Of a stretch of DNA of 64,000 nt, positions 10,101 through 18,995 are shown in pieces. The notes beneath the pieces were generated by a model. It was given only the letters and a program-made list of their open reading frames with translations, did not search any database and had not been told where the DNA came from. This DNA comes from an uncultured Oceanisphaera sp. Its GTDB lineage: Bacteria; Pseudomonadota; Gammaproteobacteria; Enterobacterales; Aeromonadaceae. The position numbers were made by a program, and so were the translations under genes. Position 1 is the first letter of the stretch. Each line of letters opens with the position of its first letter. The DNA lies in assembly GCF_947495715.1 (NCBI RefSeq), contig NZ_CANLZU010000011.1:1-64000 (forward strand). The letters are read 5' to 3'.

Positions 10101-10428
10101 GGTGGGCTTTGACCATGGCCCGGGCCTGTCGCAGCAACTGCGGATCTCCCCCTGTCTGTATCAGGTTCTGCAGGCTGGCCCTGGCCTGCTCCATATCATT
10201 CTGACTCAGGCTGAACTCAATCTCTGCCAGCAGTACCTCCGCGTCCCGGGGGGCCAGTAACGCCAGCCGCCTCAGGGCGTTTTCAACCATGTCATCCCGG
10301 TACAGCGCCTGCCCCGCACGCATCTGTTCCAGCAACAGGACGCGCTGTTCGGCGGTACTGCCCGGCTCGGCCAAGGCGGCCGGAACAGCCATTAACAGGC
10401 AGACACTGGATAAAATACCTATTCGCAT
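7108..10428 (-). CDS. bcsC: Cellulose synthase outer-membrane export protein BcsC
   Basis: Exports the nascent glucan across the periplasm and outer membrane. The protein is 1106 aa, against about 1157 in E. coli. A signal peptide (IGILSSVCLLMAVPAALA) is followed by some 750 residues of TPR-like helical repeats (for example QGALERARHLRPGDALPLLG-like units). The C-terminal 300 residues are rich in alternating aromatic and polar residues, ending ...FLYLRYHFAPWLGDL, a porin-like barrel. ATG 10428 follows GGGAGG; an in-frame ATG at 10440 is the alternative. It overlaps the bcsZ stop by 10 nt and is the last gene of the operon. Confidence 0.95.
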   Translation of the reverse strand: MRIGILSSVCLLMAVPAALAEPGSTAEQRVLLLEQMRAGQALYRDDMVENALRRLALLAPRDAEVLLAEIEFSLSQNDMEQARASLQNLIQTGGDPQLLRQARAMVKAHQDEGRALRQQAQLLAASGQPEKAMVLYLRLWGDTPPGLNLGLEHWRTQARVDGQRALALERLQQLDERYPGSPDLRLLLARLWLSENQPQRALALLGELASNPSALSRAAELEYNYLIELPVSDQSEALWQRFLRRYEGSSYETGGRREWQQQQALLKDPAWRAGQRGIALVKQSRYNQALPRLRRALKQYPQDAGLHGAHGQALIQLERYKEAEAALARAVRLEQSGRVISKWQDLHQYAQSLVWYERGRQALASEDPARAQGAFERARHLRPGDALPLLGLADAALALGHDAEAERRLLQARKQAPSDARVLYALVDYYREMPEKAIALLQKAPRSVSPQPWLSYRLATLLQEQGQDTAAAEVFAPLLRNHGNDPQVRHAHAQFLASRNNGKAALASLQQIAPERWSEDMSVLASRLEDSLRRSEAVQLREQGREEQARALLQQSGTVENRLLLAGWLTERGKHRQAQSAYEQLYNEVPDSIDAWLGVAESRLALKQPKQTRQWLQTQSLPDNASVNQRRRYINLLAGIGESQQAEQQMAVLVARAPTDPLLLRDAARLQPMPEQALRLYGRGLVASGELPHDALSPLDGAALTQASRARAEDDWLQRSLKRESADLYRRQNMTLQLQHDLGWRTDNNPTGVSDLTLNTTQLRAEWPWVNGRAWLQAERVGLNAGTPDADERFGGCNTVIGGCTFGSLDTAGTGLAVGWQSEHWSWDLGHSPFGFEVSNWLGGLNYNGDWNRLGYSLTLSRRPMSNSLVSYAGAVDPVTGLSWGGVTATGLTMGVSHDQGEDHGVWGSLGAHSLDGERVESNQRLSAMTGYYYRLIRQPHEQLRAGASLLYFQYQKDLSEDTLGQGGYYSPQRYVSLGFPVRYTRRSEHWSGVLEASPGWSWSRSEGDDLYPGQWSAIEASGKPLRPNAARTNDSDSGDGPSISLAARGEYRLNEHWIVGGGLNWQLSDDYAPGHGFLYLRYHFAPWLGDLDMPVTPLTPYSEWR

Positions 10429-11510
10429 GAATCCTCCCATGGCACGAGTAATCGGCCTTTTTTATCGAAACGATAACGTTGCTCCTCCCAGCCAAGCCCA
10501 AACAACAGCAGGGAGCGATCATAGTAGGCTTCGGGCGCGGGAGGGCGGGTACGCAGCCGCTCCCGCTGACGCGCCTGTTCCGCCTCGAATCCGGGAATAG
10601 CCGCCAGCATGGGCAGCAGAGCGGCAGAGAACCCCGCCGGACCGACCCCCTCGGTGTGTCCGGTCACCGCATTGACCCGCTCCGGCGGCACGCCGGCTTG
10701 CCGGGTCATCGCCAGCATGGGGGTGTAGTGCGCCAGCAGCTCATCCCGCCCCGGTGTGTCCGGCGCCGACAGCCCCAGCCACAAATACACGCGAATCGCA
10801 TCATAACTGCCGATCTCCCCCAAGCCGGACTGTCCGTCGACAGACCACATGACCCAGTCTGGTGCCAGCCCGGCCGGTGCCGTATTCAGCAACAGCCGTC
10901 GGGTACTGATGGCCAGGTCTTGCCACACCGCCGCCTCGCCACCAAAGCGAGCCAGCAACGGCAAGGGCAGGTAACTGGGGTTAAGCATCCAGCCCCGGGG
11001 TTTGTCAAAACCCGTGTTACCGGGCAACAGTCCCAGCCCCAGCCCGGGCATCATGCGCAGGCTCTGGGCCGCCGAGCGCCACAACAGTTCTCGCCCCAGG
11101 CGCCTGTACTCGGGCTGCTGCCAAAGCCGGCCCGCTTCCAGCAGGCTGTAGGCTATCCACAAATCCGAGTCGGCGGCATTGTTGCCATCCAGTATGCGCC
11201 AATCGCCATCTTCTCCCTGCCCCCATTGCCAGGCCGGCAGCCGGGTACTCAGATCACCGCCGGCAAGGTTATTTTGAGTCCAGCGCAACACGCGTTCAAA
11301 GGCGGCTTTGTCGTTGGCCACCAGAGCAAAGAACAGGGCATAGCTCTGCCCTTCCGAGGTGGTGATGGCCTGCGGCGACGAGTAATCAATAATGCGACCG
11401 TCTTTGCTCATCATGGCTGCCTTGTATTGCTGCCACAGCGGCCAGTCACAGTCCGGCCAGGCCGGCAGGGGCAACAGCAACCACAACAGCACCATCAGGG
11501 GCGCTTTCAT
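10419..11510 (-). CDS. bcsZ: Periplasmic endo-1,4-beta-glucanase BcsZ (GH8)
   Basis: Cleaves disordered or misassembled glucan in the periplasm during cellulose export. The 363-aa protein has a signal peptide (MKAPLMVLLWLLLPLPAWP) and the glycoside hydrolase family 8 motifs. The general acid is Glu53 in TSEGQSYALFFA, and LDGNNAADSDLWIAYSLLEA is typical of the family. Family length is about 360. It starts 3 nt after bcsB ends and overlaps bcsC by 10 nt, showing translational coupling. Confidence 0.96.
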   Translation of the reverse strand: MKAPLMVLLWLLLPLPAWPDCDWPLWQQYKAAMMSKDGRIIDYSSPQAITTSEGQSYALFFALVANDKAAFERVLRWTQNNLAGGDLSTRLPAWQWGQGEDGDWRILDGNNAADSDLWIAYSLLEAGRLWQQPEYRRLGRELLWRSAAQSLRMMPGLGLGLLPGNTGFDKPRGWMLNPSYLPLPLLARFGGEAAVWQDLAISTRRLLLNTAPAGLAPDWVMWSVDGQSGLGEIGSYDAIRVYLWLGLSAPDTPGRDELLAHYTPMLAMTRQAGVPPERVNAVTGHTEGVGPAGFSAALLPMLAAIPGFEAEQARQRERLRTRPPAPEAYYDRSLLLFGLGWEEQRYRFDKKGRLLVPWEDSCE

Positions 11511-11513
11511 GGC

Positions 11514-13775
11514 TCAGTCCTCGTTGCCCGGATTACGCCGGTGGGCCAGCCAGCGCAGGCTGCGCCACAACAACACCGCCAGCAGCAAGGCACTCAGCGC
11601 CGACAACAGCGCCAGCCATACCGGGTGGGGTGCCAGCAGGTACCATAGCTTCAGCCACCAGGGCAAGTAGCCAACAAAGTACTGCTCCCCCACCAGCTGG
11701 CTGCTGACCCCGCTGTCCCGGAACAGGGCTATAGAGCCAAACACATTGCTCATGCTGCCCTCATCGTGAAGAGCCTGCCGCAATAACGCGTAGTCCTGGT
11801 CGTTATTACCCAGCAATGCCACCAGGCTGCGTCCGGAGACATAGGGTGACTCCATGCCGATCAACGCCGCCAGTGGCCCTGTCGCCGATACCGCCACCCG
11901 GGATCCGGCGGAAAAGCTATCCTGGCTCAGCCGTTGTGGTGCACTGGCCTGTACCGGTGCAGCATTGGCGGCTTGCAGCAACCAGTTCGAAGCCGGCTCA
12001 AGATGGGCACCCGCCGCCTGTTCCAGGCCAGCCGGCAACCGGCCTAATACCAGCAAATCCATATCGCGCTCGCCGGCCTGTTCCGGGTCATGGGTCACCT
12101 GCAGCGCCATGGCCGGATAGCCGGTCTGGGCCGAAATCCGGGCCAGAGTGTCCAGCATCAGCCCGGTCAGCTGGGAAGAAGGTGTTGCGGGCATCAGTAC
12201 CATGGTTTCTGACAGATCCGCCATACGGCTGAATGGAAAGCCGCTGTGTACAAAGGCCGTCAGATCCGGCATGGCCTTGAAGTGATAAAAGCCGGAGAAG
12301 TCGATGCTCGAGTCCTCGTCGATCACCGCCTGACTGTCTACCGCCAGGGTGGTCTGGCACTGCCCGGGCTGGGCACTGCCAAAGGTGGTGGCAAAGCTGA
12401 AATCGTAACGAAGGGTATTGCGGGCGCCGATCTTTATCGACGGCACCATCAGCCGGTCATGGGCATTGGCGGTTTCATTGGAGGTCATCGCCAGGCGCAG
12501 CTTTTCCAACTGCCCGGCCTCCCCGCCGGCAAGCGGCAGGCTGCCGATAAACTCGCCATTGATACTGATATTGAGCCGGGAGTCATCCTTCGCCGAGGGC
12601 GTGGTATAACGGTAACGGGTTTGCAGCGGAATACCCTCGTTTCGCCAGACGAACAGATCCGGTGGCAGGCGAACCGCCAGCTCGATGGGGTCAGGAATCA
12701 GTCCGCTGGCCTGAAGCTGGCCCGGGTATTCCACCAGCTCGGCAAAGCGTACCGGCCTGTCGGTAGGCGTCCAGTTGGGTGCATCATAGGGTTTGCGCGG
12801 CGCCAGGGGCTGTACCTCGTCGATCACGACCCGTTCCCCCCGCAACAGTTTGCCACCCAGCGCCAGGGCCCGCACCGCCCGGGCAAGGTGCTCGCTGTTC
12901 TCCCCCTGTACCAGCAGCAATTTGGTATAGGGGTCGTCCGGGTGGCCCATCAGCCGTACTTCGGCTCCCTCGACCGGTGGAAAGCGGCCGTTATCACGCA
13001 TAAAGGCGGGCCTGTGTTCATTGGTGGCCAGCACCAGAATGCGGCCAGGTGGCTGCCGCCGTACCACAGGTGGCAGGCTGTCGTAACTCACGTCAAACCC
13101 GGCACCGCGCCAGCCCGCCAGGCTGCCGAAATAGGAAGCCAGCACTCCCGCCGCCTGCAGCTCGGCGGGTCCGGGATCCTTTGCCAGCACCATATCAAGC
13201 CGCAATGGCTGATTATCATGACGATCAAAAAAAGGTAACGGGAAATGGGACAAATCATTGCTCAGCGCCAAAGCCTGCTCGGTCAGCTCCACCCGGCTGT
13301 TCTGGGCCAGGTTGAGCCAGAGGGAGCTGTGGGCGGGGTCTTCGCAAATGTCCTTGTAATGACCCACGAACTCGATGCGCAGCTGGTTGAAATCGGTGAT
13401 CAGACGCGGATCCAGCCGAACACTTTTCTCGACCAGCCGGCCCGGCTCGCCTCGCTTGATCACCAGGGTATCCATCAATACTTCATTCAGATAGACCCGC
13501 AAATGTGACAACTCCGGCAGCAGGACCGGTGACGGCGTGTAGGACAGTTTCAATGCTGCCTCACTGGCCAGCCGATCCCGCCGCAGGGCAAAGGTGATTT
13601 GCTGAGTGTTTTTCACCCCTCTCAGCAGCATGTCCCTGTTTTGGGTCAGCTGACCAAAACTGTGACTCTCCGTCCAGGTGGGCAAACGGCCATTACCAGA
13701 CGGTATTTGGGCAAGGGCGGCTGTCGCCCACAGCATAACAAGGCTGGCAATCAGCAGGCTCGACAATCGGCTCAT
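11514..13775 (-). CDS. bcsB: Cellulose synthase periplasmic subunit BcsB
   Basis: A periplasmic carbohydrate-binding partner that BcsA needs for activity, anchored by a C-terminal helix. The protein is 753 aa with an N-terminal signal peptide. It has two repeated carbohydrate-binding/ferredoxin-like modules and a C-terminal membrane helix (LALLSALSALLLAVLLW) followed by a short basic tail. ATG 13775 overlaps the bcsA stop as TGATG and sits behind a GGAGTG site; the longer frame to 13787 begins at GTG. Length is near the E. coli 779. Confidence 0.96.
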   Translation of the reverse strand: MSRLSSLLIASLVMLWATAALAQIPSGNGRLPTWTESHSFGQLTQNRDMLLRGVKNTQQITFALRRDRLASEAALKLSYTPSPVLLPELSHLRVYLNEVLMDTLVIKRGEPGRLVEKSVRLDPRLITDFNQLRIEFVGHYKDICEDPAHSSLWLNLAQNSRVELTEQALALSNDLSHFPLPFFDRHDNQPLRLDMVLAKDPGPAELQAAGVLASYFGSLAGWRGAGFDVSYDSLPPVVRRQPPGRILVLATNEHRPAFMRDNGRFPPVEGAEVRLMGHPDDPYTKLLLVQGENSEHLARAVRALALGGKLLRGERVVIDEVQPLAPRKPYDAPNWTPTDRPVRFAELVEYPGQLQASGLIPDPIELAVRLPPDLFVWRNEGIPLQTRYRYTTPSAKDDSRLNISINGEFIGSLPLAGGEAGQLEKLRLAMTSNETANAHDRLMVPSIKIGARNTLRYDFSFATTFGSAQPGQCQTTLAVDSQAVIDEDSSIDFSGFYHFKAMPDLTAFVHSGFPFSRMADLSETMVLMPATPSSQLTGLMLDTLARISAQTGYPAMALQVTHDPEQAGERDMDLLVLGRLPAGLEQAAGAHLEPASNWLLQAANAAPVQASAPQRLSQDSFSAGSRVAVSATGPLAALIGMESPYVSGRSLVALLGNNDQDYALLRQALHDEGSMSNVFGSIALFRDSGVSSQLVGEQYFVGYLPWWLKLWYLLAPHPVWLALLSALSALLLAVLLWRSLRWLAHRRNPGNED

Positions 13776-16363
13776 CAGGTGGTCCACTCCCGTTTTTCTG
13801 AATCGACACTAGCCTGGGGCCAGCGCGGCAAAAAGGTGCCCAACCAGTGCAACAACGCCTGCAAGGGCTCACACAGCAAACGCAGCCAGCGGGGCATAAA
13901 CTGCCACAGTCGGACATAGCCACGGATGCCAATGGCAAACACCTCCAGCAGGCTCTGCAAGGGTCGCTCCCGCCCTCGCGGCTCCAGCCAGTTCATCCAG
14001 GCATCGGCCCGGGCAAAGGTGCACTGCACAAAATCAATGCGTTGCTCCCGGCTGAGCCTGGCAAGATGAATGACCAGAACATTGTCATGGGAACGGCAGA
14101 CCACACCTGGAAAGACATGCTCCCGCTCGCCACGCCGCAGCAACAGGGACACTTCGCAGCCCATCGCCAGCGACGCGACACCGGGCACCCGAATGGCGAC
14201 CCCGTCATCGGAATAGTCCAGTAGCACACCGGAATAAAGGTGCCCGCCGGGCAGTCGCAGGGTAGCCGGCAAACGAGTACTGACTCTGGGACTGTGCCGC
14301 ACCTGACGGGCCTCGGCAGCGATAGCCACGGCGGCCCCGATGATCAGCAGGTTGTACAGCACCCACAGACTGGTCACCACCACCGTGCCCTGCTCGGCGG
14401 CGGGACCATGAATAAAGCGCCATACCCCCACTCCCAGGCCGGCCAGGTTAAGCAATGCCAGCACCAGATAAGGCCGGGCTATGCGCCAGTCGAACTGGGT
14501 CTGCTCCACCAGTCCACCCTTGGCGGTGACGTTGAACTTGCCCCTGGACGGTGCCAGCAGCGCCACCATGGTGGGACGGGCGATATACCAGGCCAGTACG
14601 GTTTCATAAACTTCACCCCAGAAGGTTTTGCGGTAGCGACCCTGCATGCGCGCCGCGGTCAGACTGGAATGCATCATGTGCGGCAGCACATAGAGAAGCA
14701 GCAGGGTGGCCGGCGCATAGATGATGTAGGCATGCAGCAGCAAAAAGGCCAGCGGCGCCAGCAAAAATACCAGCCGGGGCACTCCGGCCAGAAAGTGCAG
14801 CATGGCGTTGGCATAGCACAGCCGCTGAAACAGGGTCAGGCCCTTGCCCAGCAGAGGGTTGTCGATACGAAATATTTGTGCCATGCCCCGGGCCCAGCGA
14901 ATACGCTGGCCCACATGGGCCGACAGACTTTCTGTGGCCAGCCCCGCCGCCTGGGGAATGCGCATATAGGCCGAGTTCCAGCCCCGGCGGTGCAGACGCA
15001 GGGCGGTATGGGCATCTTCGGTTACCGTGTCCACGGCTATGCCGCCCACTTCTTCCAGGGCGCTGCGCCGCAGCAGGGCGCAGGAGCCACAAAAGAAGGT
15101 GGCGTTCCACATGTCGTTGCCATCCTGCACCAGGCCATAGAACAGCTCCCCTTCGTTGGGCGTGCGCCGGAACAGCCCCAGGTTGCGCTCTACCGGATCC
15201 GGCGAAAAAAAGTGGTGGGGAGTTTGCACCAGTGCCAGCCTGGGATCCTGCAGAAAACCGCCGGCAGTAAGCTGTAAAAAGGAGCGCACCGGTACATGAT
15301 CGCAGTCAAAAATCGCCACCAGTTCACCACTGGTCTGCTTCAGGGCATGGTTGAGGTTGCCGGCCTTGGCGTGATGGTGCTCGATACGGGCAATGTAACC
15401 GACCCCCGCCTCGTCGGCGAAACGGCGAAACTCCATGCGTCCGCCATCATCCAGTATGTAGATATTCAGTTTGTCCGCCGGCCAGTCGATGCCCAGGGCC
15501 GCATATACGGTGGTGCGCACCACCGACAGGGGTTCGTCATAGGTAGGAATCATCAGATCCACCGACGGCCACAACCGGGTATCTTGGGGCAATGGCACCG
15601 GCTGTCGTTTAAGCGGCCAACAGGTTTGTACATAGCCCAACAGCAGGATCAGCCAGGAGTAGGTTTCCGCAGCCAGCAAAATCAGCCCCAGGGTCAGATC
15701 CAGGCTGTCGTTCCAGTTAAGGGTCGAGCTGTAACGCCACCACAGGTAGCGGCAGGAGATCAACACCGATAACGCTATCATCAGCAGTATGGGAAAACGC
15801 CCGGAAAGACGACGTACCACCATGGCCAGCGACCACAGCAGCAGAACAAAAAACAGCTGTGCTGTGTAATCAAAAGGCTGGGTAACCCCCAGCAGGGCCA
15901 GTAACAAGGCCAGTACCAGTATCAGCCAGATGGTCAGGCGGCGCTTGCTTCGGCCTCGCTGGCGCCACCAGGTTCTGCCTCTCACCGCCCGAGGTACTGT
16001 TACCCTGTCTACCAGGGGGCGAAAAAGCCGGCGGTGCAACCAGCTCTGGAGTTGCTCCTGCTGCAGCCGAAGCCAGGCCAGGCTCTCAAGCAGCCACGCC
16101 TTAACACCGGTGCGACGTTCGGGCCTGGGCCTGAACAGCAGCAGCCAGCACCCCTGAATGAGGTAACGCAGTGGATCTCCCGGTCGTGGCGGCTGGCATT
16201 CAAGATGCGACACCCCCCGTGCTTTCAGCAGTCGGTGCCAGTTCGCCTGCTCCAGAGGCAATATCAACCAGGCCATCAACTGCCAGCCGGTCAGCCACAA
16301 GGCGGTGACCCGGCCGGCCCCGCGCCGGCGCAGTGCGGCATAGGCAAACGCCGGACTCAGCAT
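13775..16363 (-). CDS. bcsA: Cellulose synthase catalytic subunit BcsA
   Basis: Polymerises UDP-glucose into beta-1,4-glucan and threads it through the inner membrane. The protein is 862 aa with the long N-terminal extension seen in enterobacterial BcsA. GT2 motifs are present: DDG near residue 305, DCD near 353, TED near 448 and QRIRW near 487-491. The C-terminal PilZ domain has RHSPR (RxxxR, near 689) and DYSDDG (DxSxxG, near 715), so both c-di-GMP-binding motifs are intact. ATG 16363 follows GGGAGGCGGC and overlaps the bcsQ stop by 7 nt; an in-frame GTG at 16390 is an alternative. Confidence 0.97.
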   Translation of the reverse strand: MLSPAFAYAALRRRGAGRVTALWLTGWQLMAWLILPLEQANWHRLLKARGVSHLECQPPRPGDPLRYLIQGCWLLLFRPRPERRTGVKAWLLESLAWLRLQQEQLQSWLHRRLFRPLVDRVTVPRAVRGRTWWRQRGRSKRRLTIWLILVLALLLALLGVTQPFDYTAQLFFVLLLWSLAMVVRRLSGRFPILLMIALSVLISCRYLWWRYSSTLNWNDSLDLTLGLILLAAETYSWLILLLGYVQTCWPLKRQPVPLPQDTRLWPSVDLMIPTYDEPLSVVRTTVYAALGIDWPADKLNIYILDDGGRMEFRRFADEAGVGYIARIEHHHAKAGNLNHALKQTSGELVAIFDCDHVPVRSFLQLTAGGFLQDPRLALVQTPHHFFSPDPVERNLGLFRRTPNEGELFYGLVQDGNDMWNATFFCGSCALLRRSALEEVGGIAVDTVTEDAHTALRLHRRGWNSAYMRIPQAAGLATESLSAHVGQRIRWARGMAQIFRIDNPLLGKGLTLFQRLCYANAMLHFLAGVPRLVFLLAPLAFLLLHAYIIYAPATLLLLYVLPHMMHSSLTAARMQGRYRKTFWGEVYETVLAWYIARPTMVALLAPSRGKFNVTAKGGLVEQTQFDWRIARPYLVLALLNLAGLGVGVWRFIHGPAAEQGTVVVTSLWVLYNLLIIGAAVAIAAEARQVRHSPRVSTRLPATLRLPGGHLYSGVLLDYSDDGVAIRVPGVASLAMGCEVSLLLRRGEREHVFPGVVCRSHDNVLVIHLARLSREQRIDFVQCTFARADAWMNWLEPRGRERPLQSLLEVFAIGIRGYVRLWQFMPRWLRLLCEPLQALLHWLGTFLPRWPQASVDSEKREWTT

Positions 16364-17064
16364 GCCGCCTCCCGTTTGCCCATACACCACACCGCCAGAC
16401 TGTGAATGCGTTCGGCGGTTTCACTCTGGGGGGCATAGACCCCCAGGGGAAGCTTGTACGCCAGCGCTTCGGCCATGGCTTCGTCCTGATGCAGCACCAA
16501 CGGCAGCAAACAATCGGCAAACTGCTGGCGCCACAACAGCAACAAATCCTGCTGCAGCCGGCTGACGGGATCATGGCCGTTTATCAGCAACCACTCCGGT
16601 TCGGGCTGCTGCTGCAGCAACACCTGACAGGCCACGTCGGGACGGATCAGCCGCAAATCCAGATCGGGCTCCAGGCTTTCCGCATGTCCGGGCAGGGCCT
16701 GAGGCGTATCAAACAACACCCAGTCAAAATCATCCCTGAGCCCCGACAAACGCCGGTTCCATTCACCAGGGCGGTTTCTGAACCACAGCTCGAGGCGCTC
16801 CTGCTCTTCACGGACCAGTCTTCCATAGGGCAACAGACACAGGCCAGGCTGCAATTCCAGGGCTTTTTCCCGCCAGCTTTCCCCCTGCGCCCAGCCGTCG
16901 GCATGGGTAAAAGGCAGCTCAAAATGCAGGCCCAGCATATTGCCGGGAGACAGATCCACCATCAATACCCGCTGGCCGAGCCGGTGCAGTGCCTGCGCGA
17001 GTGCCGCCAGCACCGATGTCACCCCCACTCCGCCACGAATACCACTCAGACGAAGCAGGGTCAT
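16357..17064 (-). CDS. bcsQ: Cellulose biosynthesis MinD-like protein BcsQ
   Basis: A ParA/MinD-family ATPase-like protein of the BcsRQ complex that supports assembly and polar placement of the cellulose machine. It is 235 aa. The N-terminal nucleotide-binding loop reads IRGGVGVTSV, so the second lysine of a standard GKT Walker A is replaced by Val-Thr. E. coli BcsQ also deviates here (as I recall, GGVGTTT). A Walker A' aspartate region MVDLSPGN follows. It overlaps bcsR by 4 nt (ATGA) and bcsA by 7 nt. Confidence 0.92.
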   Translation of the reverse strand: MTLLRLSGIRGGVGVTSVLAALAQALHRLGQRVLMVDLSPGNMLGLHFELPFTHADGWAQGESWREKALELQPGLCLLPYGRLVREEQERLELWFRNRPGEWNRRLSGLRDDFDWVLFDTPQALPGHAESLEPDLDLRLIRPDVACQVLLQQQPEPEWLLINGHDPVSRLQQDLLLLWRQQFADCLLPLVLHQDEAMAEALAYKLPLGVYAPQSETAERIHSLAVWCMGKREAAC

Positions 17065-17264
17065 GAACCGGCCTCCTCCTGCTGCTGTACTTCCGCTTCG
17101 GCAAAAACAAGCTCGGCCAGCAGCGGCCAGCGCTGCAACGCCTGCTCAAGGCGCTGTTGCTCGGCGATATCCCTGTGCTGCCACCGGCCGAACTGCCGGC
17201 GCAGATACAGGGTATCGTCCGCCGGCCTTACCGTTTCCTTTACCTTGTCGTGTAGGTTAACCAA
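17061..17264 (-). CDS. bcsR: Cellulose biosynthesis protein BcsR
   Basis: A 67-aa protein that partners BcsQ and regulates the synthase complex. The core ALQRWPLLAEL matches the LKRWPLLAEF core I recall for E. coli BcsR (62 aa). The start is TTG, supported by AAGGAG eight bases upstream. It overlaps the bcsG end by 25 nt and bcsQ by 4 nt. Confidence 0.87.
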   Translation of the reverse strand: MVNLHDKVKETVRPADDTLYLRRQFGRWQHRDIAEQQRLEQALQRWPLLAELVFAEAEVQQQEEAGS

Positions 17265-18823
17265 TCGCTGTTCTCCTTCAGCCTGATATAAGTCGCATCC
17301 TGCTCCTTCACCACCAAACTACCCGCATTTTCCGCCACCCAGGACGTGACGGGAAGCTCCTCGATCAGCCGGGAAAGCTCCACCTTTCCGCCCTCGGTCA
17401 CCTGCTGACGATGCAGCCGAGCCACCAGCTCGCTCAGAGCCGAATAGCTGCTGTCCTGTGTCACATGCAATGGGCCGGCGGCATAGCTGCCCATGCCGAA
17501 CAACCTGACCCCCACCGGCACATGGGTAATGGCGGGAACGGGCAGCTCGCGCATGCCCGGGATCTGCATGCGGTCACCACGCAAATTGGCCCCGTGCTCC
17601 GGCACCAGCACCACCATCACGGGCCGGCCGCTTTGCTCCAGTTGATCAAAGAGCTGCTCGATATCATTAAACAGCTGCCTGGCCCGCTCCCGGTAACTGG
17701 CCGGCTGGGTGCCACCGTCCGCCATGACCCGACGATTGCCGTCATGCAAGGAGATGGAGTTGTAATACAGTGCCCTGGCCTGTCCGCCCTGTTGCAGACG
17801 GTGCTGCCACCAGCGGCCAAGTACTTCCCCATCCCGTCGAATGGGAGCACCGTCAAAACCAATCAGGTAGCGCGACAGTCCCTGCTGCTCTACCACTGGC
17901 TGTGCCAGCCCGCCCTGACGCTGTACCTCGCCCAGAAAGTCGTCGAACTGTCCGTTGTGGTTAAGGGCCAGATCGGTGCCAAAGCCCAGATTGCGCAAAT
18001 TATCCATCAACATGCACTGCTGTGGTGCCGATTCAAACAGACTGGCATGACTGCCCTGGCCGCAACCGGCACGCAACAGGCGAATGGCCGCTGGCCCACT
18101 GTAGGAGGTTGCCGCGTTGAAACGATCAAAAATCACATCCAGGCGTTCAAACAAGGGGTGGGATCTCAGCCCTACGGCGTCGAGATCATCCCAGCCAAGG
18201 GAACAAATATTGAGCAACAGCAAATCAAAGGGCGCCGGCGTGCTCGTCGAGGCCGGAAAGTCCGTCTTCAGCGCTTGCTGGGTACGATAAAAGTACTGCA
18301 GTTTTTCATCCAGCGTCTGCGCTGATGAGCCGGCCGGTATGACCGTTCCGGACGATGCCATCGGCAGAGGCGCTACCATGCCTGTAGACTGCAGCGTCAG
18401 CCAGGCCAGGCCGGCCAGAGTAAAGGTCGTAAAACGAACCCAGGTATGCAGATAAACGTAGGCAACTGCCGTAGCCAGCAAGAGGCCACATAACTGCCAG
18501 TTGACGAAACGACCTGCCAGCTCCATCAGATAGGCCCAGGTGAAATCGGTAACACCGGGCTGGGCCAACAAACGGGAGAAAGGGGGCAGCCAGCTGTCCT
18601 GGTACAACAATGCCAACGCCAGTGGCAGAACCAGCAGCAGGCGCAGACGATGGGGCCACCGCCCCGGCAGGGGAAGCAACAATAAGGCCGCCAACGCCAG
18701 GTTGGGCAGCGGTTGCAGATTCAGGTACCCCAGCCACAGCAGCAGCAGCTTGCTCAGAAAATACAGGTTCCAGTGCCCCAGGCCTCGCCATGCCGACCCG
18801 GATTCAGCCTTCACTCCGCTCAT
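17240..18823 (-). CDS. bcsG: Cellulose phosphoethanolamine transferase BcsG
   Basis: Transfers phosphoethanolamine from phosphatidylethanolamine to cellulose in the periplasm. The protein is 527 aa. About five N-terminal membrane helices are followed by a periplasmic alkaline-phosphatase-like domain. The nucleophile region ATSYSGPAAIRLLRAGCGQ and the metal-binding segment LVPEHGANLRGD are present. In E. coli bcsEFG is divergent from bcsRQABZC; here it is upstream in the same operon. It overlaps bcsF by 20 nt. Confidence 0.94.
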   Translation of the reverse strand: MSGVKAESGSAWRGLGHWNLYFLSKLLLLWLGYLNLQPLPNLALAALLLLPLPGRWPHRLRLLLVLPLALALLYQDSWLPPFSRLLAQPGVTDFTWAYLMELAGRFVNWQLCGLLLATAVAYVYLHTWVRFTTFTLAGLAWLTLQSTGMVAPLPMASSGTVIPAGSSAQTLDEKLQYFYRTQQALKTDFPASTSTPAPFDLLLLNICSLGWDDLDAVGLRSHPLFERLDVIFDRFNAATSYSGPAAIRLLRAGCGQGSHASLFESAPQQCMLMDNLRNLGFGTDLALNHNGQFDDFLGEVQRQGGLAQPVVEQQGLSRYLIGFDGAPIRRDGEVLGRWWQHRLQQGGQARALYYNSISLHDGNRRVMADGGTQPASYRERARQLFNDIEQLFDQLEQSGRPVMVVLVPEHGANLRGDRMQIPGMRELPVPAITHVPVGVRLFGMGSYAAGPLHVTQDSSYSALSELVARLHRQQVTEGGKVELSRLIEELPVTSWVAENAGSLVVKEQDATYIRLKENSDWLTYTTR

Positions 18824-18995
18824 GTCCGGTCTCCCTTCCCTTCGCCCGCCGCACGCCCCTGTGCCTGAGATAACGGTTGGGCCGGCACCGCCTCAACAGG
18901 GCGAGCAGCTCACGTCCACAACAAGCCAGTGCCCACCACAGGAGCAGCGTCAAGGCGGCATTCACCAAAAACAATAACCACAGATCCGAATACAT
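18804..18995 (-). CDS. bcsF: Cellulose biosynthesis membrane protein BcsF
   Basis: A 63-aa single-pass membrane protein with a hydrophobic segment at about residues 5-25 and a basic C-terminal tail (RRCRPNRYLRHRGVRRAK). BcsF recruits BcsE to the membrane and works with BcsG. Sequence conservation is weak in such a short protein. The call rests on length (63 aa in E. coli), topology and placement between bcsE and bcsG. Its ATG directly follows the bcsE stop (TAAATG). Confidence 0.85.
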   Translation of the reverse strand: MYSDLWLLFLVNAALTLLLWWALACCGRELLALLRRCRPNRYLRHRGVRRAKGRETGHERSEG

